Assembly: GCF_014204535.1 (NCBI RefSeq)
Contig: NZ_JACHLR010000009.1
Coordinates: forward strand, 62,001-126,000
Length of the DNA stretch: 64,000 nucleotides
Direction of reading: 5' to 3'
Origin: Novosphingobium chloroacetimidivorans
Lineage (GTDB): Bacteria > Pseudomonadota > Alphaproteobacteria > Sphingomonadales > Sphingomonadaceae
In this document: positions 28,081-37,486 of the stretch, one piece after another
Layout: each line of letters starts with the position of its first letter
How positions within the stretch are numbered: position 1 is the stretch's first letter
Made by a program: the position numbers and the translations under genes
The notes under the pieces: model-generated
The model's input: the letters and a program-made list of their open reading frames with translations, nothing else
The model's database searches: none
Told to the model about the DNA's origin: nothing

Positions 28081-28430
28081 TGGGGCTGCGGCTGTCCCTC
28101 CCCGGCACGGGGAGGGGGACCGCGCGAAGCGTGGTGGAGGGGAGTCTCGGCATCTCCAGACCTTGCCGGCAAGCACGGGTAAGGACGCGAGTCCCCACCA
28201 CCCCTCGCTGCGCGAGCGGTCCCCCTCCCCGGTCCGGGGAGGACAAGGTGCGCTCAGATCCTCCCCTGCAAGGGGAGGTGGCGCGCCTGCAAGGCGTGAC
28301 GGAGGGGCGTCCCCGCTGGTGGAGTGCGCGACCGAGAGGGTTACACCCCTCCACCACCGCCTGCGGCGGCGGTCCCCCTCCCCTTGCAGGGGAGGATCTG
28401 GAAGGCACGGCTGATCCCCCGCTGGCGAGT
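28081..28430. repeat. Mosaic of GGGGAGG-family repeat elements
   Basis: Two composite elements lie end to end. The first spans about 28092-28250, with hairpins CTCCCCGGCACGGGGAG and CTCCCCGGTCCGGGGAG as its outer arms. The second spans about 28258-28398, with CCTCCCCTGCAAGGGGAGG and its inverse. Their inner modules (GGTTACACCCCTCC, GCCTGCGGCGGCGG) are shared with the element at 23552. From about 28431 to 28830 I see no convincing gene; that stretch is GC-rich and unstructured to the eye. Long chance frames here on both strands are products of the repeats. Confidence 0.8.
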
Positions 28431-28830
28431 GCGGGATAACGCCGGGTGAGATCGCGACGTCGGACGTAAGCGGCCGGCGCAGCCCTGGCGCGACAGGGTT
28501 GGCTCGCAGCTTCCAGTATTGCGAACGTCCGGCGTGGGAAGGCGTAAGCGCCACCGGATCGGCCCTGATACGCGAAGCGCCGGCGAGACGGGCTCGCAGC
28601 TTGCCGCCGGCCTCTCGGGTGAACGAGAGCAAAGGCTTCGCATGGTTGCAGACGCCCGTCGAAAGCGCCGGCCGCAGGTGGTGCGGGCAAGAGCGACAGG
28701 CCTGAAAGCCGCTCGTCTGCATCCGAACTGCGAGGCCAAGTAACCGATGTGGTTCTAGATGTCAAGCTTTCACCTCCAGGGCGCGCCTCCGCTGTTTACT
28801 TTTCGTTCCGCAAACCCCATCGTCTTGCCG

Positions 28831-31590
28831 ATGGCTCCGCTCGCCCTTCCCGCGCTCCACGCGAGCCATGCCGGATCGTGGCTGCGCGATGCGGGCGGCA
28901 CCACGCGCACGGTCGGCAAGGGCGAGGCCGTCATGGCCGTGGCGGACACGCCGCACCTGATCCTCAACGCACCGCTGGTGGCCACTCGACTGGGCTATCC
29001 GGACCTGTCCGGCCTCGACCTGCTCGAACTCTATGCCTTCATCCACCCGGCGCGGTTCGTGGTGCCCACACCCAAGGGCCTGGCGCACGCCCTCTCGCTG
29101 GAGGAGCCGGCCGACGACGCGCAAGTGCCGCGCCTGCTGCAGGAAGCCGCGGGCGTGCTGCTCGCCACGTGCGAGGACCCGGCCTGGGCCGAGCGCGAAG
29201 GCGCGTGGAGCGCGCTGCAGTCGCTCACCCGGCTCCGTTGGCCGTGGACCGGCCCGCTCGCCCACCGCATCCCCCGGCCCGAGCGGGCCGAGCGCTGGCT
29301 CTTTTCCAAGCTGCCGGAGTGGGAGGATGCCGGCGAACTGCCGCAGCCGCGTCAGGTGCAGATCGACGAGGCGGGCACCCTCTCCCGCCTCTCGCAGCTG
29401 ACCGGATCCGCCGCCGAGCAGCGCACCGGCCAGCGCGACTATGCGGCGCGCGCCGCGGGTGCCTTCTCGCCGCGGCTCAAGTCCGGGCAGCCGCATCTGC
29501 TGCTGGCACAGGCCGGCACCGGGATCGGCAAGACGCTGGGCTATCTCGCGCCTGCGTCGCTGTGGACCGAGCAGTCGGGCGGCACCGTCTGGGTGTCCAC
29601 CTTCACCAAGGCCTTGCAGCGCCAGCTGCGCCAGGAGAGCCGCCGCGCCTGGCCGGAACGACGGGCCGACGGCTCGCAGCCGGTGGTGGTGCGCAAGGGT
29701 CGCGAGAACTACTTGTGCCTGCTCAACCTGGAGGACGCGCTGCAAGGCGGTTTTGCCGGGCGCGCGGCGATCCTGGCGCACCTGGTCGCGCGCTGGGCGG
29801 CCTATACGCAGGACGGCGACATGATCGGCGGCGACTTGCCCGGCTGGTTGGGCACGCTGTTCCGCAAGCGCGGCATCGCGGCGCTGACCGATCAGCGCGG
29901 CGAGTGCGTCTATGCCGGCTGCCCGCACTACCGCAAATGCTTCATCGAACGCGCGGCGCGGGCGAGCGCGCGGGCCGATCTCGTGATCGGCAACCATGCG
30001 CTGGTCATGGTCAACGCCGCGCGCGGACGCGATCCCGCCGCCCGCCCGACCCGGATCGTCTTCGACGAGGGTCATCACGTGTTCGACGCCGCCGACTCGA
30101 CCTTCGCCGCCGCGCTCACCGGCGCCGAGGCGATCGAGCTGCGCCGCTGGGTGATCGGGCCGGAGAAGGCCTCGCGCGGGCGCCGGCGCGGACTTGCCGC
30201 GAGGCTGGCCGACGTCGCCAGCTATGACGAGGCGGGCGGCCGCGCGATCGCCGCCGCGCGCGATGCCGCCGAGGCGCTGCCTTCCGATGGCTGGCTGCAG
30301 CGCCTGGTCGAAGGCGCGCCTTCCGGACCGCTGGAAGACCTGCTCGCCGCGGTCCGCGCCACCGTCTACGCACGCGACGAAAGCGGCGGCACCGAGGCGG
30401 GGTATGGCCTGGAAACCGAGGCGGCTGGGCTAGAAGGCCCGTTCGTCGAGTTCGCGCAGGCCGCGCGCGCTGCGCTGTCAGAGCTGCGCCAGCCCCTCAT
30501 CCGCATCGGCACTCGGCTCGAAGCCTTGCTAGAGGAACCACCAGACTGGCTCGACGGCCAGGGCCGCCAGCGGATCGAGGGCGCGCGCCATTCGCTCGGC
30601 TGGCGCGTGGACTTGCTCGCCGCCTGGGAGGCGCTGCTGGAGCGGCTCGGTGGCGCCGCCGATCCCGAATTCGTCGACTGGCTTTCGATCGAGCGCAGCG
30701 AAGCGCGCGAGTTCGATGTCGGCATCCACCGGCGCTGGCTCGATCCGATGAAGCCGTTCGCGCGCACCGTGCTCGAGCCCGCCCACGGCGTGGTCATGAC
30801 CTCCGCCACGCTGACCGATCGCACCGGGCGCGAGGAGGAGGACTGGGCGGCAGCGATCCGGCGCAGCGGCGCGCCGCATATCGGCGTCGCTCCGCAGATC
30901 TCCGCGCATCAAAGCCCGTTCAACTATGCCGGCCAGGCCGAAGTGCTGATCGTCACCGACGTCCCGCGCGGCGACATCCCCGCGCTCGCCGGTGCGTATG
31001 GGCGGCTGATTGAAGCCTCGGGCGGCGGCGTGCTCGGGCTGTTCACGGCCATTCGCCGCCTGCGCGCGGTGCACGGCCGCATCGCCGATCGCCTCGCGCG
31101 TGGGGGCCTGCCGCTCTACGCTCAGCATGTCGATCCGATCGACACCGGCACGCTGGTCGACATCTTTCGCGACGACCCCAAGGCCTCGCTGCTCGGTACC
31201 GACGCGCTGCGCGACGGGGTCGACGTGCCTGGCCGCTCGCTGCGGCTGGTGGTGATGGAGCAGGTGCCCTGGCCCCGGCCGACCATTCTCCACCGCGCCC
31301 GCCGCCTGGCCGCGGGATCCGACGCCGGCAGCAAGGGCGGCGGCGCGCAGTCCTATGACGACGGCATCATACGCGCGCGGCTGGCGCAGGCGTTCGGACG
31401 GTTGATCCGCAGCAAGGACGATCGCGGGCACTTCGTCGTGCTGTCGTCCGCCTTCCCCTCGCGCCTGCTGACCGCCTTCCCGGCCTGCACGCCGATCCAT
31501 CGCGTCACGCTGGACGAGGCCTTGCAACGTGTCGCCGCTCATGGTCAGGAGCCCACCATGATCGAGACCGACGCCAAGCACGACGCATGA
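28831..31590 (+). CDS. DinG/XPD-like ATP-dependent DNA helicase with iron-sulfur cluster
   Basis: A superfamily 2 helicase of 919 residues. The first 200 residues resemble a degenerate exonuclease-like domain (SGLDLLELYAFIHPARFVVPTPKGLA). Then come Walker A AGTGIGKTLGYL, a cysteine-rich Fe-S region (CVYAGCPHYRKCF with an earlier YLCLLNLE), NHALV, the DEGHHVFD box, TSATL, and the C-terminal motor motifs (LLGTDALRDGVDVPG, QAFGRLIRS). ATG 28831 (MAPLALPALHASHAG) is preferred because it gives a compact start; ATG 28759 in the same frame is possible. It likely resolves structured DNA or R-loops during repair. Confidence 0.9.
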   Translation: MAPLALPALHASHAGSWLRDAGGTTRTVGKGEAVMAVADTPHLILNAPLVATRLGYPDLSGLDLLELYAFIHPARFVVPTPKGLAHALSLEEPADDAQVPRLLQEAAGVLLATCEDPAWAEREGAWSALQSLTRLRWPWTGPLAHRIPRPERAERWLFSKLPEWEDAGELPQPRQVQIDEAGTLSRLSQLTGSAAEQRTGQRDYAARAAGAFSPRLKSGQPHLLLAQAGTGIGKTLGYLAPASLWTEQSGGTVWVSTFTKALQRQLRQESRRAWPERRADGSQPVVVRKGRENYLCLLNLEDALQGGFAGRAAILAHLVARWAAYTQDGDMIGGDLPGWLGTLFRKRGIAALTDQRGECVYAGCPHYRKCFIERAARASARADLVIGNHALVMVNAARGRDPAARPTRIVFDEGHHVFDAADSTFAAALTGAEAIELRRWVIGPEKASRGRRRGLAARLADVASYDEAGGRAIAAARDAAEALPSDGWLQRLVEGAPSGPLEDLLAAVRATVYARDESGGTEAGYGLETEAAGLEGPFVEFAQAARAALSELRQPLIRIGTRLEALLEEPPDWLDGQGRQRIEGARHSLGWRVDLLAAWEALLERLGGAADPEFVDWLSIERSEAREFDVGIHRRWLDPMKPFARTVLEPAHGVVMTSATLTDRTGREEEDWAAAIRRSGAPHIGVAPQISAHQSPFNYAGQAEVLIVTDVPRGDIPALAGAYGRLIEASGGGVLGLFTAIRRLRAVHGRIADRLARGGLPLYAQHVDPIDTGTLVDIFRDDPKASLLGTDALRDGVDVPGRSLRLVVMEQVPWPRPTILHRARRLAAGSDAGSKGGGAQSYDDGIIRARLAQAFGRLIRSKDDRGHFVVLSSAFPSRLLTAFPACTPIHRVTLDEALQRVAAHGQEPTMIETDAKHDA

Positions 31591-31645
31591 GCACCTGCAG
31601 GTACGCCCTCATCGTCATGCGTATCGCTCTGGCAGGAGCGCCGTC

Positions 31646-32203
31646 ATGAAGACGCTCGGCCTGTTCCGCCACGCCAAGTCGGACTGGAACGACGCGCGGC
31701 TGCGCGACTTCGACCGGCCGCTCAACAAGCGCGGGCGCGAGGGCGCGGGGTTGATGGGACTGCACATCCGCGACTACGGCGTGCTATGGCGCCGCATCAT
31801 CGCCTCGCCGGCGGTGCGGGTGACGCAGACGATCGAGCTTGCCGCCGAGGCCGCGGGCCAAGTGCCGCCCCTCAACTGGGACCGGCGGATATATCTGGCG
31901 AGTTCCCCGACGCTGATGGAGCTCTTGCGCGAGCAGCATAGCGACCAGGACGGCGGCCCGCCGACGATCCTGATGGTGGGCCACAATCCGGGCCTGGAAG
32001 ACCTGATCTTCGATCTGGTGCCCGACGATGGCTCCAGCCCCTTGCGCGACATGATCGAGGACAAGTTCCCGACCGCGGCGTTCGCCGTCCTGGAGCTCGA
32101 CATCGAGGATTGGCGGGACATCGACGATGGCTGCGCTCGCCTGGTCCACGTGATGCGCCCGCGCGACCTGGATCCCAGGCTGGGACCGAGCCTGGAGGAT
32201 TGA
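31646..32203 (+). CDS. sixA: Phosphohistidine phosphatase SixA family
   Basis: A 185-residue histidine phosphatase. The catalytic motif LFRHAKSDW is at residues 6-14, the second His is in MVGHNPGLEDL, and arginines are in FDRPLNKRG. In E. coli SixA dephosphorylates phosphohistidine in NPr, the HPr of the nitrogen PTS. An HPr gene is present at 6018, so the same link may hold here. It starts 55 bases after the helicase and could share its transcript. Confidence 0.88.
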   Translation: MKTLGLFRHAKSDWNDARLRDFDRPLNKRGREGAGLMGLHIRDYGVLWRRIIASPAVRVTQTIELAAEAAGQVPPLNWDRRIYLASSPTLMELLREQHSDQDGGPPTILMVGHNPGLEDLIFDLVPDDGSSPLRDMIEDKFPTAAFAVLELDIEDWRDIDDGCARLVHVMRPRDLDPRLGPSLED

Positions 32204-32213
32204 TCCTGCGCGC

Positions 32214-32603
32214 TTAGCTCTGTGCCAGAGCCTCGGCGAGATCGGCCCGGATCATCTTGAGTTCGTCGGTGATGGAAGGCGAGTCCGCCTGCTTGGCGTC
32301 GGCGGCCGGCTCCGGCAGCGGAAGCGCGGCCTGTGCCGGCTTGCTGCCGACCGCTTCCAGGAACTGGCGAGCACCGCGCAAGGTAAAGCCCTCGCGATGC
32401 ACCAGCCGGTCGATCTCGGCGATCAGGGCGATGTCCTCGGGCCTGTAGTAGCGACGTCCGCCGCTGCGTTTGAGCGGGCGGAGCATGGGGAACTGCTCTT
32501 CCCAATAGCGCAGCACATGCTGGCGCACGCCCAGCGCACGCGTCACTTCGCCGATCGTGCGCAAGGCGCCGGGCGCCTTGCCGTCATCGAATTGGGTTTC
32601 CAT
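32214..32603 (-). CDS. MerR-family transcriptional regulator
   Basis: A 129-residue protein with an N-terminal MerR winged helix (LRTIGEVTRALGVRQHVLRYWEEQFPMLRP ... GRRYYRPEDIALI) and no metal-binding C-terminal loop; the tail is a Pro/Ala linker and a short helix. It follows ihfA by 35 bases on the same strand, the usual alphaproteobacterial arrangement. The regulated genes are unknown. Confidence 0.9.
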   Translation of the reverse strand: METQFDDGKAPGALRTIGEVTRALGVRQHVLRYWEEQFPMLRPLKRSGGRRYYRPEDIALIAEIDRLVHREGFTLRGARQFLEAVGSKPAQAALPLPEPAADAKQADSPSITDELKMIRADLAEALAQS

Positions 32604-32638
32604 CGTGCGCGCTCCCCGCTTGCCGTCGTCGGTATCGA

Positions 32639-32935
32639 TCACGAAGCGGCGATGCGATCCTTGAGCATCTGGCTGGCGCGGAAGGTCATGACCCGGCGGG
32701 GGGTAATCGGCACTTCGACGCCGGTCTTGGGATTGCGCCCCACCCGCTCGCCCTTGTCGCGCAACAGGAACGTGCCGAAGCCGGAAATCTTGACGTTCTC
32801 CCCTGAGGAGAGCGCCTCGCACATGTGGGCGAGGATCGATTCGACCATCGCCAGCGACTCGGCCCGGGACAGCCCGAGCCTGCTGTGAATGGCCTCGGCA
32901 ATAGCCGCGCGCGTAAGCGTCTCCGTCGAGCGCAT
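32639..32935 (-). CDS. ihfA: Integration host factor alpha subunit
   Basis: A 98-residue DNA-bending protein of the HU/IHF fold. The IHF-alpha pattern is clear: [26 protein letters not shown], the arm region [26 protein letters not shown], and the C-terminal helix [12 protein letters not shown] 32935 gives the normal length; the frame extends upstream to 32977 without need. It lies between fabH and merR. Confidence 0.95.
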   Translation of the reverse strand: MRSTETLTRAAIAEAIHSRLGLSRAESLAMVESILAHMCEALSSGENVKISGFGTFLLRDKGERVGRNPKTGVEVPITPRRVMTFRASQMLKDRIAAS

Positions 32936-32972
32936 CGTCACCCTACCTTGTTCCGCAAGTATCCCCGCGCGG

Positions 32973-33000
32973 ACCATAGGTTTTTCCTAGAGGAAATCAA
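32973..33000 (-). promoter_or_regulatory. Candidate ihfA promoter
   Basis: Read on the minus strand: TTGATT, sixteen bases, then TATGGT, about 35 bases before the ihfA start. It is a fair match to the housekeeping consensus and overlaps a TTTCC/GGAAA hairpin. Confidence 0.35.
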
Positions 33001-33004
33001 CAAA

Positions 33005-33024
33005 TGTACACCGCCTTGTGTACA
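33005..33024. promoter_or_regulatory. TGTACAC dyad upstream of ihfA
   Basis: TGTACAC and GTGTACA form a perfect seven-base inverted repeat around six bases, immediately upstream of the candidate ihfA promoter. It is a likely binding site for an unknown dimeric regulator. Confidence 0.4.
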
Positions 33025-33046
33025 AAAGTACGCAAATAGCCGAGGC

Positions 33047-34015
33047 CTACATGCGCACGAGGCTGGCACCCCAGGTGAAACCGCCGCCCATGGCCTCCAG
33101 CATGACCAGCTGCCCCGGCTTGATCCGCCCATCCCGCACCGCGGCGTCGAGCGCCAGGGGGACCGAGGCCGCCGAAGTGTTGGCGTGGCGATCCACCGTT
33201 ACGACCACCTTGTCCGGCGACATGCCGAGCTTGCGTGCGGTCGCATCGAGGATGCGTGCGTTGGCCTGATGCGGCACCAGCCAGTCGATGTCGCTGGTCT
33301 GCAGCCCTGCCTCCTCGATCACCTCGCGCAGCACTTCGGCAAGGTTGACCACTGCATGACGGAAGACCTCGCGGCCCTTCATGCGCAGCTTGCCGACCGT
33401 GCCGGTGGTGGACACGCCGCCGTCGACGTAAAGCAGTTCGTTGTGGGTGCCATCGGCATGGAGCTTGGTGGCGATCACGCCGCGCGGCGCCTCGCCGCTC
33501 TCCTCGCGAGCCTCCAGCACCACGGCCCCTGCGCCATCGCCGAACAGCACGCACGTCGTGCGATCCTCCCAGTCGAGGATGCGGCTGAAGGTTTCCGAGC
33601 CGATCACCAGGGCACGCCGGGCCATCCCTGCGCGCAGCATCGAATCGGCCACGCCCATGGCGTAGAGGAAGCCCGAGCACACGGCGGCCACGTCGAACGC
33701 GACACCGCCGTGGCAGCCCAGGTTGTGCTGGACGATCGTGGCGGTGGCCGGGAAGGTCTGGTCGGGCGTCGCCGTCGCGAGCACGATCAGATCGACGTCC
33801 CTGGCCTCCAGCCCCGCGGCCGCGATCGCCGCGCGCGATGCGTCGGTCGCCAGCGTGGCGGTGGTCTCGTCGGCTTGCGCGATGTGGCGCTGGCGAATGC
33901 CGGTGCGCTCTACGATCCACTCATCGGTGGTATCCACGCGCGCCGCCAGCTCGGCGTTGGTGAGCACCGTGCGCGGCAGCGCGGATCCAGTGCCGATGAC
34001 GACCGAACGGCGCAT
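33047..34015 (-). CDS. fabH: 3-oxoacyl-ACP synthase III
   Basis: Starts fatty-acid synthesis by condensing acetyl-CoA with malonyl-ACP. It has 322 residues. The catalytic Cys is in [14 protein letters not shown], His in [11 protein letters not shown] and Asn in [16 protein letters not shown]. The start codon shares a base with the plsX stop (TGATG), so the two are coupled. It is the third gene of the rpmF-plsX-fabH-ihfA-merR run. Confidence 0.96.
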   Translation of the reverse strand: MRRSVVIGTGSALPRTVLTNAELAARVDTTDEWIVERTGIRQRHIAQADETTATLATDASRAAIAAAGLEARDVDLIVLATATPDQTFPATATIVQHNLGCHGGVAFDVAAVCSGFLYAMGVADSMLRAGMARRALVIGSETFSRILDWEDRTTCVLFGDGAGAVVLEAREESGEAPRGVIATKLHADGTHNELLYVDGGVSTTGTVGKLRMKGREVFRHAVVNLAEVLREVIEEAGLQTSDIDWLVPHQANARILDATARKLGMSPDKVVVTVDRHANTSAASVPLALDAAVRDGRIKPGQLVMLEAMGGGFTWGASLVRM

Positions 34016-35076
34016 CAGGCGCGCTCCTCCATGGGGCCGCGCATGCGCAGCGAGTCTGCGCCGACGCGTGCGAGATCGGCAGTGATGCGGTGGGTCACGT
34101 CTTCTTCCAGCAACCGCGCGGTCACCGCCACCGCATTGGCGACACCCGCGACGTTGGCGCTGCCGTGGCTTTTCACGACGATGCCGTTGAGGCCGAGAAA
34201 CACCGCGCCGTTGTGATTGTTGGGATCGAGGTGATGCTTGAGCAGCTCGGTCGCCGGCCTGGAGACCAGGAAGCCCACCTTGGATCGCAGCGAGCTGGAG
34301 AAGCTGCGCCGCAGCAGGTCGCCCACGAAACGTGCGGTGCCTTCGATCGCCTTGAGCGCGATGTTGCCGGAAAAGCCATCGGTCACCACCACGTCGACAT
34401 CGCCCCGGCAGACCTTGTCCGCCTCGGTAAATCCGTCGAAGGAGATCGAAAGGTCGGCCGCAGCCGCCTTGAGCACGTTGGCCGCCTCACGCAGCTCTTC
34501 AGTGCCCTTGGTCTCTTCCGTGCCGATGTTGAGCAGGCGCACGCGCGGCGCCTCGCGCTCGGTGACCACGCGGGCATAGGCGGCGCCCATGATCGCGAAC
34601 TGCACGAGGTTGCGGGTGTCGCACTCGGTATTGGCGCCAAGGTCGAGCATGACGACATCGTTGTCGCCAAGCGTGGGCAACAGCGCGGCGAGCGCGGGCC
34701 GATCGATCCCCGGCATCGTGCGAAGCGCGAGCTTGGCCATCGCCATCAACGCGCCGGTGTTGCCCGCGCTGACCGCGGCACCGGCATCGCCGGTCTTCAC
34801 CGCGTTGATAGCCAGCCCCATCGAGGTGCTCTTGGCGCGGCGGATCGCCTGGCTCGGCTTGTCCTCGCCGCTGATCACGCCTTCGGTGTGAAGGATCTCG
34901 GACGAAGCCCGCAAGTTCGGGTGCGTTTCGAGCGCGGCCTTGATCCGCGGCTCGTCGCCCACAAGCAGGAACTTGAAGCGGTCGTGACGGCGACGCGCGA
35001 GCGCGGCACCTTCGACCATCACGCGCACGCCTTCGTCACCGCCCATCGCATCAATGGCGATACGCGGCAGACTCAT
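34015..35076 (-). CDS. plsX: Phosphate acyltransferase PlsX
   Basis: Makes acyl-phosphate from acyl-ACP for phospholipid synthesis. It has 353 residues beginning [22 protein letters not shown], with [19 protein letters not shown] and [17 protein letters not shown] motifs typical of the family. It lies 32 bases after rpmF and overlaps fabH. Cytosolic, peripheral to the membrane. Confidence 0.95.
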   Translation of the reverse strand: MSLPRIAIDAMGGDEGVRVMVEGAALARRRHDRFKFLLVGDEPRIKAALETHPNLRASSEILHTEGVISGEDKPSQAIRRAKSTSMGLAINAVKTGDAGAAVSAGNTGALMAMAKLALRTMPGIDRPALAALLPTLGDNDVVMLDLGANTECDTRNLVQFAIMGAAYARVVTEREAPRVRLLNIGTEETKGTEELREAANVLKAAAADLSISFDGFTEADKVCRGDVDVVVTDGFSGNIALKAIEGTARFVGDLLRRSFSSSLRSKVGFLVSRPATELLKHHLDPNNHNGAVFLGLNGIVVKSHGSANVAGVANAVAVTARLLEEDVTHRITADLARVGADSLRMRGPMEERA

Positions 35077-35108
35077 CGCAACCCTCCAGACCTAGAAAGC
35101 GTCAGGTC

Positions 35109-35288
35109 TTAAGCTTCGACCGCGACGATTTCACGGCCGTTGTAGTGGCCGCAGGCCGTGCAGAGGTGATGCGGGCGCTTCAGCTCACCGCAGTTGGTGC
35201 ACTCGGCGAAGGCTTCAACCTTGAGCGCGTCGTGGCTGCGGCGCATGCCACGGCGTGAAGGCGAAGTCTTTCTTTTAGGGACAGCCAT
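35109..35288 (-). CDS. rpmF: Ribosomal protein L32
   Basis: A 59-residue large-subunit protein: [20 protein letters not shown] at the start, then a zinc ribbon with two CxxC pairs (CTNC and CTAC) and the end GREIVAVEA. It precedes plsX, the standard bacterial order, and likely opens the rpmF-plsX-fabH operon. AGGA lies 12 bases before the ATG. A TTGACA hexamer is present on the minus strand at 35325-35320, but no convincing -10 partner follows. Confidence 0.96.
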   Translation of the reverse strand: MAVPKRKTSPSRRGMRRSHDALKVEAFAECTNCGELKRPHHLCTACGHYNGREIVAVEA

Positions 35289-35457
35289 TTCGGCACCTGT
35301 TCCTGGAGATCTGTGTTTCTGTCAAAAAGGCCGCCGAGACCGTATGGACCGGCGGCTTTGCGAAGGCGCGCCTATACCCGATTTCGCGCGAGTTGCAAGC
35401 CGTTCCCGGCTGCCCCATGCTTCATCTCGCACGAGATGAACTCGGGAGAGGACTGCC

Positions 35458-35850
35458 TTGATTCTACAGACCACGCTCAGCCTGGCCGCAGCAGCCGCGA
35501 TCATCAACCTGTGGCTGGCGATCCGCACCGGCAAGCTGCGCTTCGACAGCAAGGTCCTGCACGGGGACGGCGGCAAGCCGATGCTGCAGCAACGCATGCG
35601 AGCGCAGGCCAACTTCGTCGAGTACACGCCCTTCGTGCTGATCCTGATCGCAGCCATCGAGCTGACCGGCAAGGGCGGCACATGGCTGGCGGTCGTCGGC
35701 TCGATCTACATGCTGGCGCGGGTGGCGCACGGGTTCGGCATGGACCGCACCGATTCGAACCCCCTGCGGGCAGGCGGGTTCATCGTGACCGTCCTGACGC
35801 TGGCGGGATTGTCGGCGGTGGCGGTGACGATCGCGCTCGGCGGCATGTAA
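35458..35850 (+). CDS. MAPEG-family membrane protein
   Basis: A 130-residue protein with four membrane helices and the MAPEG pattern RMRAQANFVEYTPFVLILIAAIEL followed by ARVAHGFGMDR. The family includes microsomal glutathione transferases and eicosanoid enzymes; bacterial forms are probably glutathione-dependent membrane detoxification enzymes. It starts with TTG at 35458, supported by GGGAGAG upstream; no in-frame ATG precedes residue 42. Convergent with the metallo-hydrolase gene. Confidence 0.88.
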   Translation: MILQTTLSLAAAAAIINLWLAIRTGKLRFDSKVLHGDGGKPMLQQRMRAQANFVEYTPFVLILIAAIELTGKGGTWLAVVGSIYMLARVAHGFGMDRTDSNPLRAGGFIVTVLTLAGLSAVAVTIALGGM

Positions 35851-35861
35851 GCCACGCCCGG

Positions 35862-36524
35862 TCAGGCCAGGGCGGCGTCTCCGACGAAGGGGTTGGATCG
35901 CCGCTCGTCGCCGAAGGTGCTGATCGGGCCGTGCCCCGGAACGAACGTAGTTTCGTCGCCCAGGGGCCAGAGCCGGCCGGTGATCGAATCGAGCAGGGTC
36001 TGCAAGTCGCCGCGCGGGAAGTCGGTGCGGCCGATCGAGCCCTGGAACAGCACGTCGCCGACCATGGCGAAGCGCGAGGGTGCGTGATGGAACACCACGT
36101 GGCCCGGCGTGTGCCCCGGGCAGTGGTAGACGTCCAGGGTGAGGTCGCCCACGGTGACCTGGTCGCCGTTGTCCAGCCAGCGGTCCGGCTCGAAGCTGTG
36201 CGCCTCCATGTTCCAGCGCGGGCCGTCGTCATCGAGCTGGGCGATCCAGAAGCGGTCCTCCTCGTGCGGCCCCTCGATCGGCACGCCGAGTTCCCTGGCG
36301 AGTTCGCCAGCCATGCCGCAGTGGTCGAGATGGCCGTGGGTGACGAGCACCTTTTCCAGCGTGACGCCCGTCTTGGCGAGCGCGGCCTTGAGCTTGTCGA
36401 GGTCGCCGCCCGGGTCGACCAGCGCGCCCTTCATGGTGGCGGTGCACCAGATCAGGCTGCAGTTCTGCTGCAGCGGGGTCACGGGCAGGATCGCCACGCG
36501 CATCGGCGGTTGGGGCTGGGTCAT
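35862..36524 (-). CDS. Metallo-beta-lactamase-fold hydrolase (glyoxalase II-like)
   Basis: A 220-residue protein with the binuclear zinc motif THGHLDHCG, downstream ligands in HCPGHTPGHVVF, MVGDVLFQGSIGRTDFP and VPGHGPIS. It belongs to the hydroxyacylglutathione hydrolase-like group but lacks the C-terminal helical substrate domain of true GloB, so it is more like the short YcbL type. ATG 36524 is preferred; the frame is open to 36710 through repeat DNA. Confidence 0.9.
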   Translation of the reverse strand: MTQPQPPMRVAILPVTPLQQNCSLIWCTATMKGALVDPGGDLDKLKAALAKTGVTLEKVLVTHGHLDHCGMAGELARELGVPIEGPHEEDRFWIAQLDDDGPRWNMEAHSFEPDRWLDNGDQVTVGDLTLDVYHCPGHTPGHVVFHHAPSRFAMVGDVLFQGSIGRTDFPRGDLQTLLDSITGRLWPLGDETTFVPGHGPISTFGDERRSNPFVGDAALA

Positions 36525-36585
36525 CCCGGCGAGATGGCTGGAGCGGCGGGCGATTGCAATGCCCGGATCCTCGCGCGGCGCATGC

Positions 36586-36756
36586 CTGTCCTCCCCGATG
36601 CGGGGAGGTGGCAGACGCGAAGCGGCTGACGGAGGGGACTCTCTGCATGGCGAAGCGCTGGAGGCGCGTGCCAGCCGGCGGCGCGTAACGGCGCGAGTCC
36701 CCTCCACCATCAGCTACGCTGGCGGTCCCCCTCCCCGGATCGGGGAGGGCAACGTG
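36586..36756. repeat. GGGGAGG-family inverted-repeat element
   Basis: Outer hairpins CCTCCCCGATGCGGGGAGG (36591-36609) and CCTCCCCGGATCGGGGAGG (about 36730-36749) flank inner modules GGAGGGGACTC and GAGTCCCCTCC in inverted order. It occupies the gap between the S24 regulator (whose stop is at its edge) and the metallo-hydrolase gene. Confidence 0.8.
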
Positions 36757-36757
36757 C

Positions 36758-37390
36758 CTACAAACGTCCACTCTTCCACACCACGCGGCCGATCACGTCG
36801 ACATCGCCGAGCGCGCATTCGATCGGGCGGTACGCGCCATTGTCGCTCAACAGCGCGACGTGACCGGCGCGGCGGACCTCCAGCCGCTTGACCAGGAGTG
36901 CGCCGTCGAAGCGAACCACGTGGATGCCTTCGCGCAAGGTGCCGGGGCTCGCCTCGACCAGGATCTCGTCGCCATCGCGCAAGGTCGGCTCCATCGAATC
37001 ACCGCGCACGGCAATGGCCGAGAGCCGGTGAGGCTGCAGCCCCTGGTCGCGCAGCCAGCGCGGCGAGAAGCGGAAGCTGCCGATCGCATCCTCCCCTTCA
37101 ACCGACGTGCCCGGACCGGCCGAAGCCTCGAGAGGCAGCCGCGGTATGTCAACCCACGCGTCCGCGTCGAAGGATTTTTCCTGCGCCGCACCCAGCTCCG
37201 CCTCGGGCACGCCGAAGAACCGTGCAAGCACCGCACGGTCGTTCTCCTCCAGCTTGCGAGGGCTGCCCTTGCGGACGAACTGCTGGAGATAGCTGGCATT
37301 CTTGCCGATCAGCCGCGACAGCTGCGATAGACTGACGCGCCGTTCCTCAGCCAGGGCAAGCAATCGGGAGCGAGTGGCGTCCAGTTCCAT
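36758..37390 (-). CDS. LexA/CI-like regulator with S24 peptidase domain
   Basis: A 210-residue protein. An N-terminal helix-turn-helix (SLSQLSRLIGKNASYLQQFVRKGSPRKL, about 19-46) is joined to an S24 domain with the catalytic Ser in GDSMEPTLRDGDEILVE and the Lys in GALLVKRLEV. It lacks a clear Ala-Gly cleavage site before the serine, so self-cleavage is uncertain. It is divergent from a small predicted DNA-binding gene, with a dyad in the shared gap. Confidence 0.87.
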   Translation of the reverse strand: MELDATRSRLLALAEERRVSLSQLSRLIGKNASYLQQFVRKGSPRKLEENDRAVLARFFGVPEAELGAAQEKSFDADAWVDIPRLPLEASAGPGTSVEGEDAIGSFRFSPRWLRDQGLQPHRLSAIAVRGDSMEPTLRDGDEILVEASPGTLREGIHVVRFDGALLVKRLEVRRAGHVALLSDNGAYRPIECALGDVDVIGRVVWKSGRL

Positions 37391-37402
37391 GTGGACAACT
37401 TA

Positions 37403-37443
37403 GTGCAAGAAATTTCCTAGACAAGTAGGATTTCACTTGGAAC
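37403..37443. promoter_or_regulatory. Dyad in the S24/small-protein divergent gap
   Basis: CAAGAAATTTCCTA (from 37406) and TAGGATTTCACTTG (to 37439) are imperfect reverse complements around six bases. The dyad sits between the divergent S24 regulator and the small gene, the expected place for the S24 protein's operator. Confidence 0.4.
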
Positions 37444-37486
37444 AAAGGGCGAACTGAGTTCGAGTCCAGCACGGTGGAGGCCGCAG

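Noticed and set aside
28081..28430. Repeats considered as a CRISPR array
   Set aside because: Repeats are palindromic, unequal in length and not separated by uniform unique spacers; no cas genes.
28017..28765. Overlapping open frames on both strands in the 28.0-28.8 kb gap
   Set aside because: They are made of repeat modules with Pro/Arg-rich translations, lack ribosome sites and have no family resemblance.
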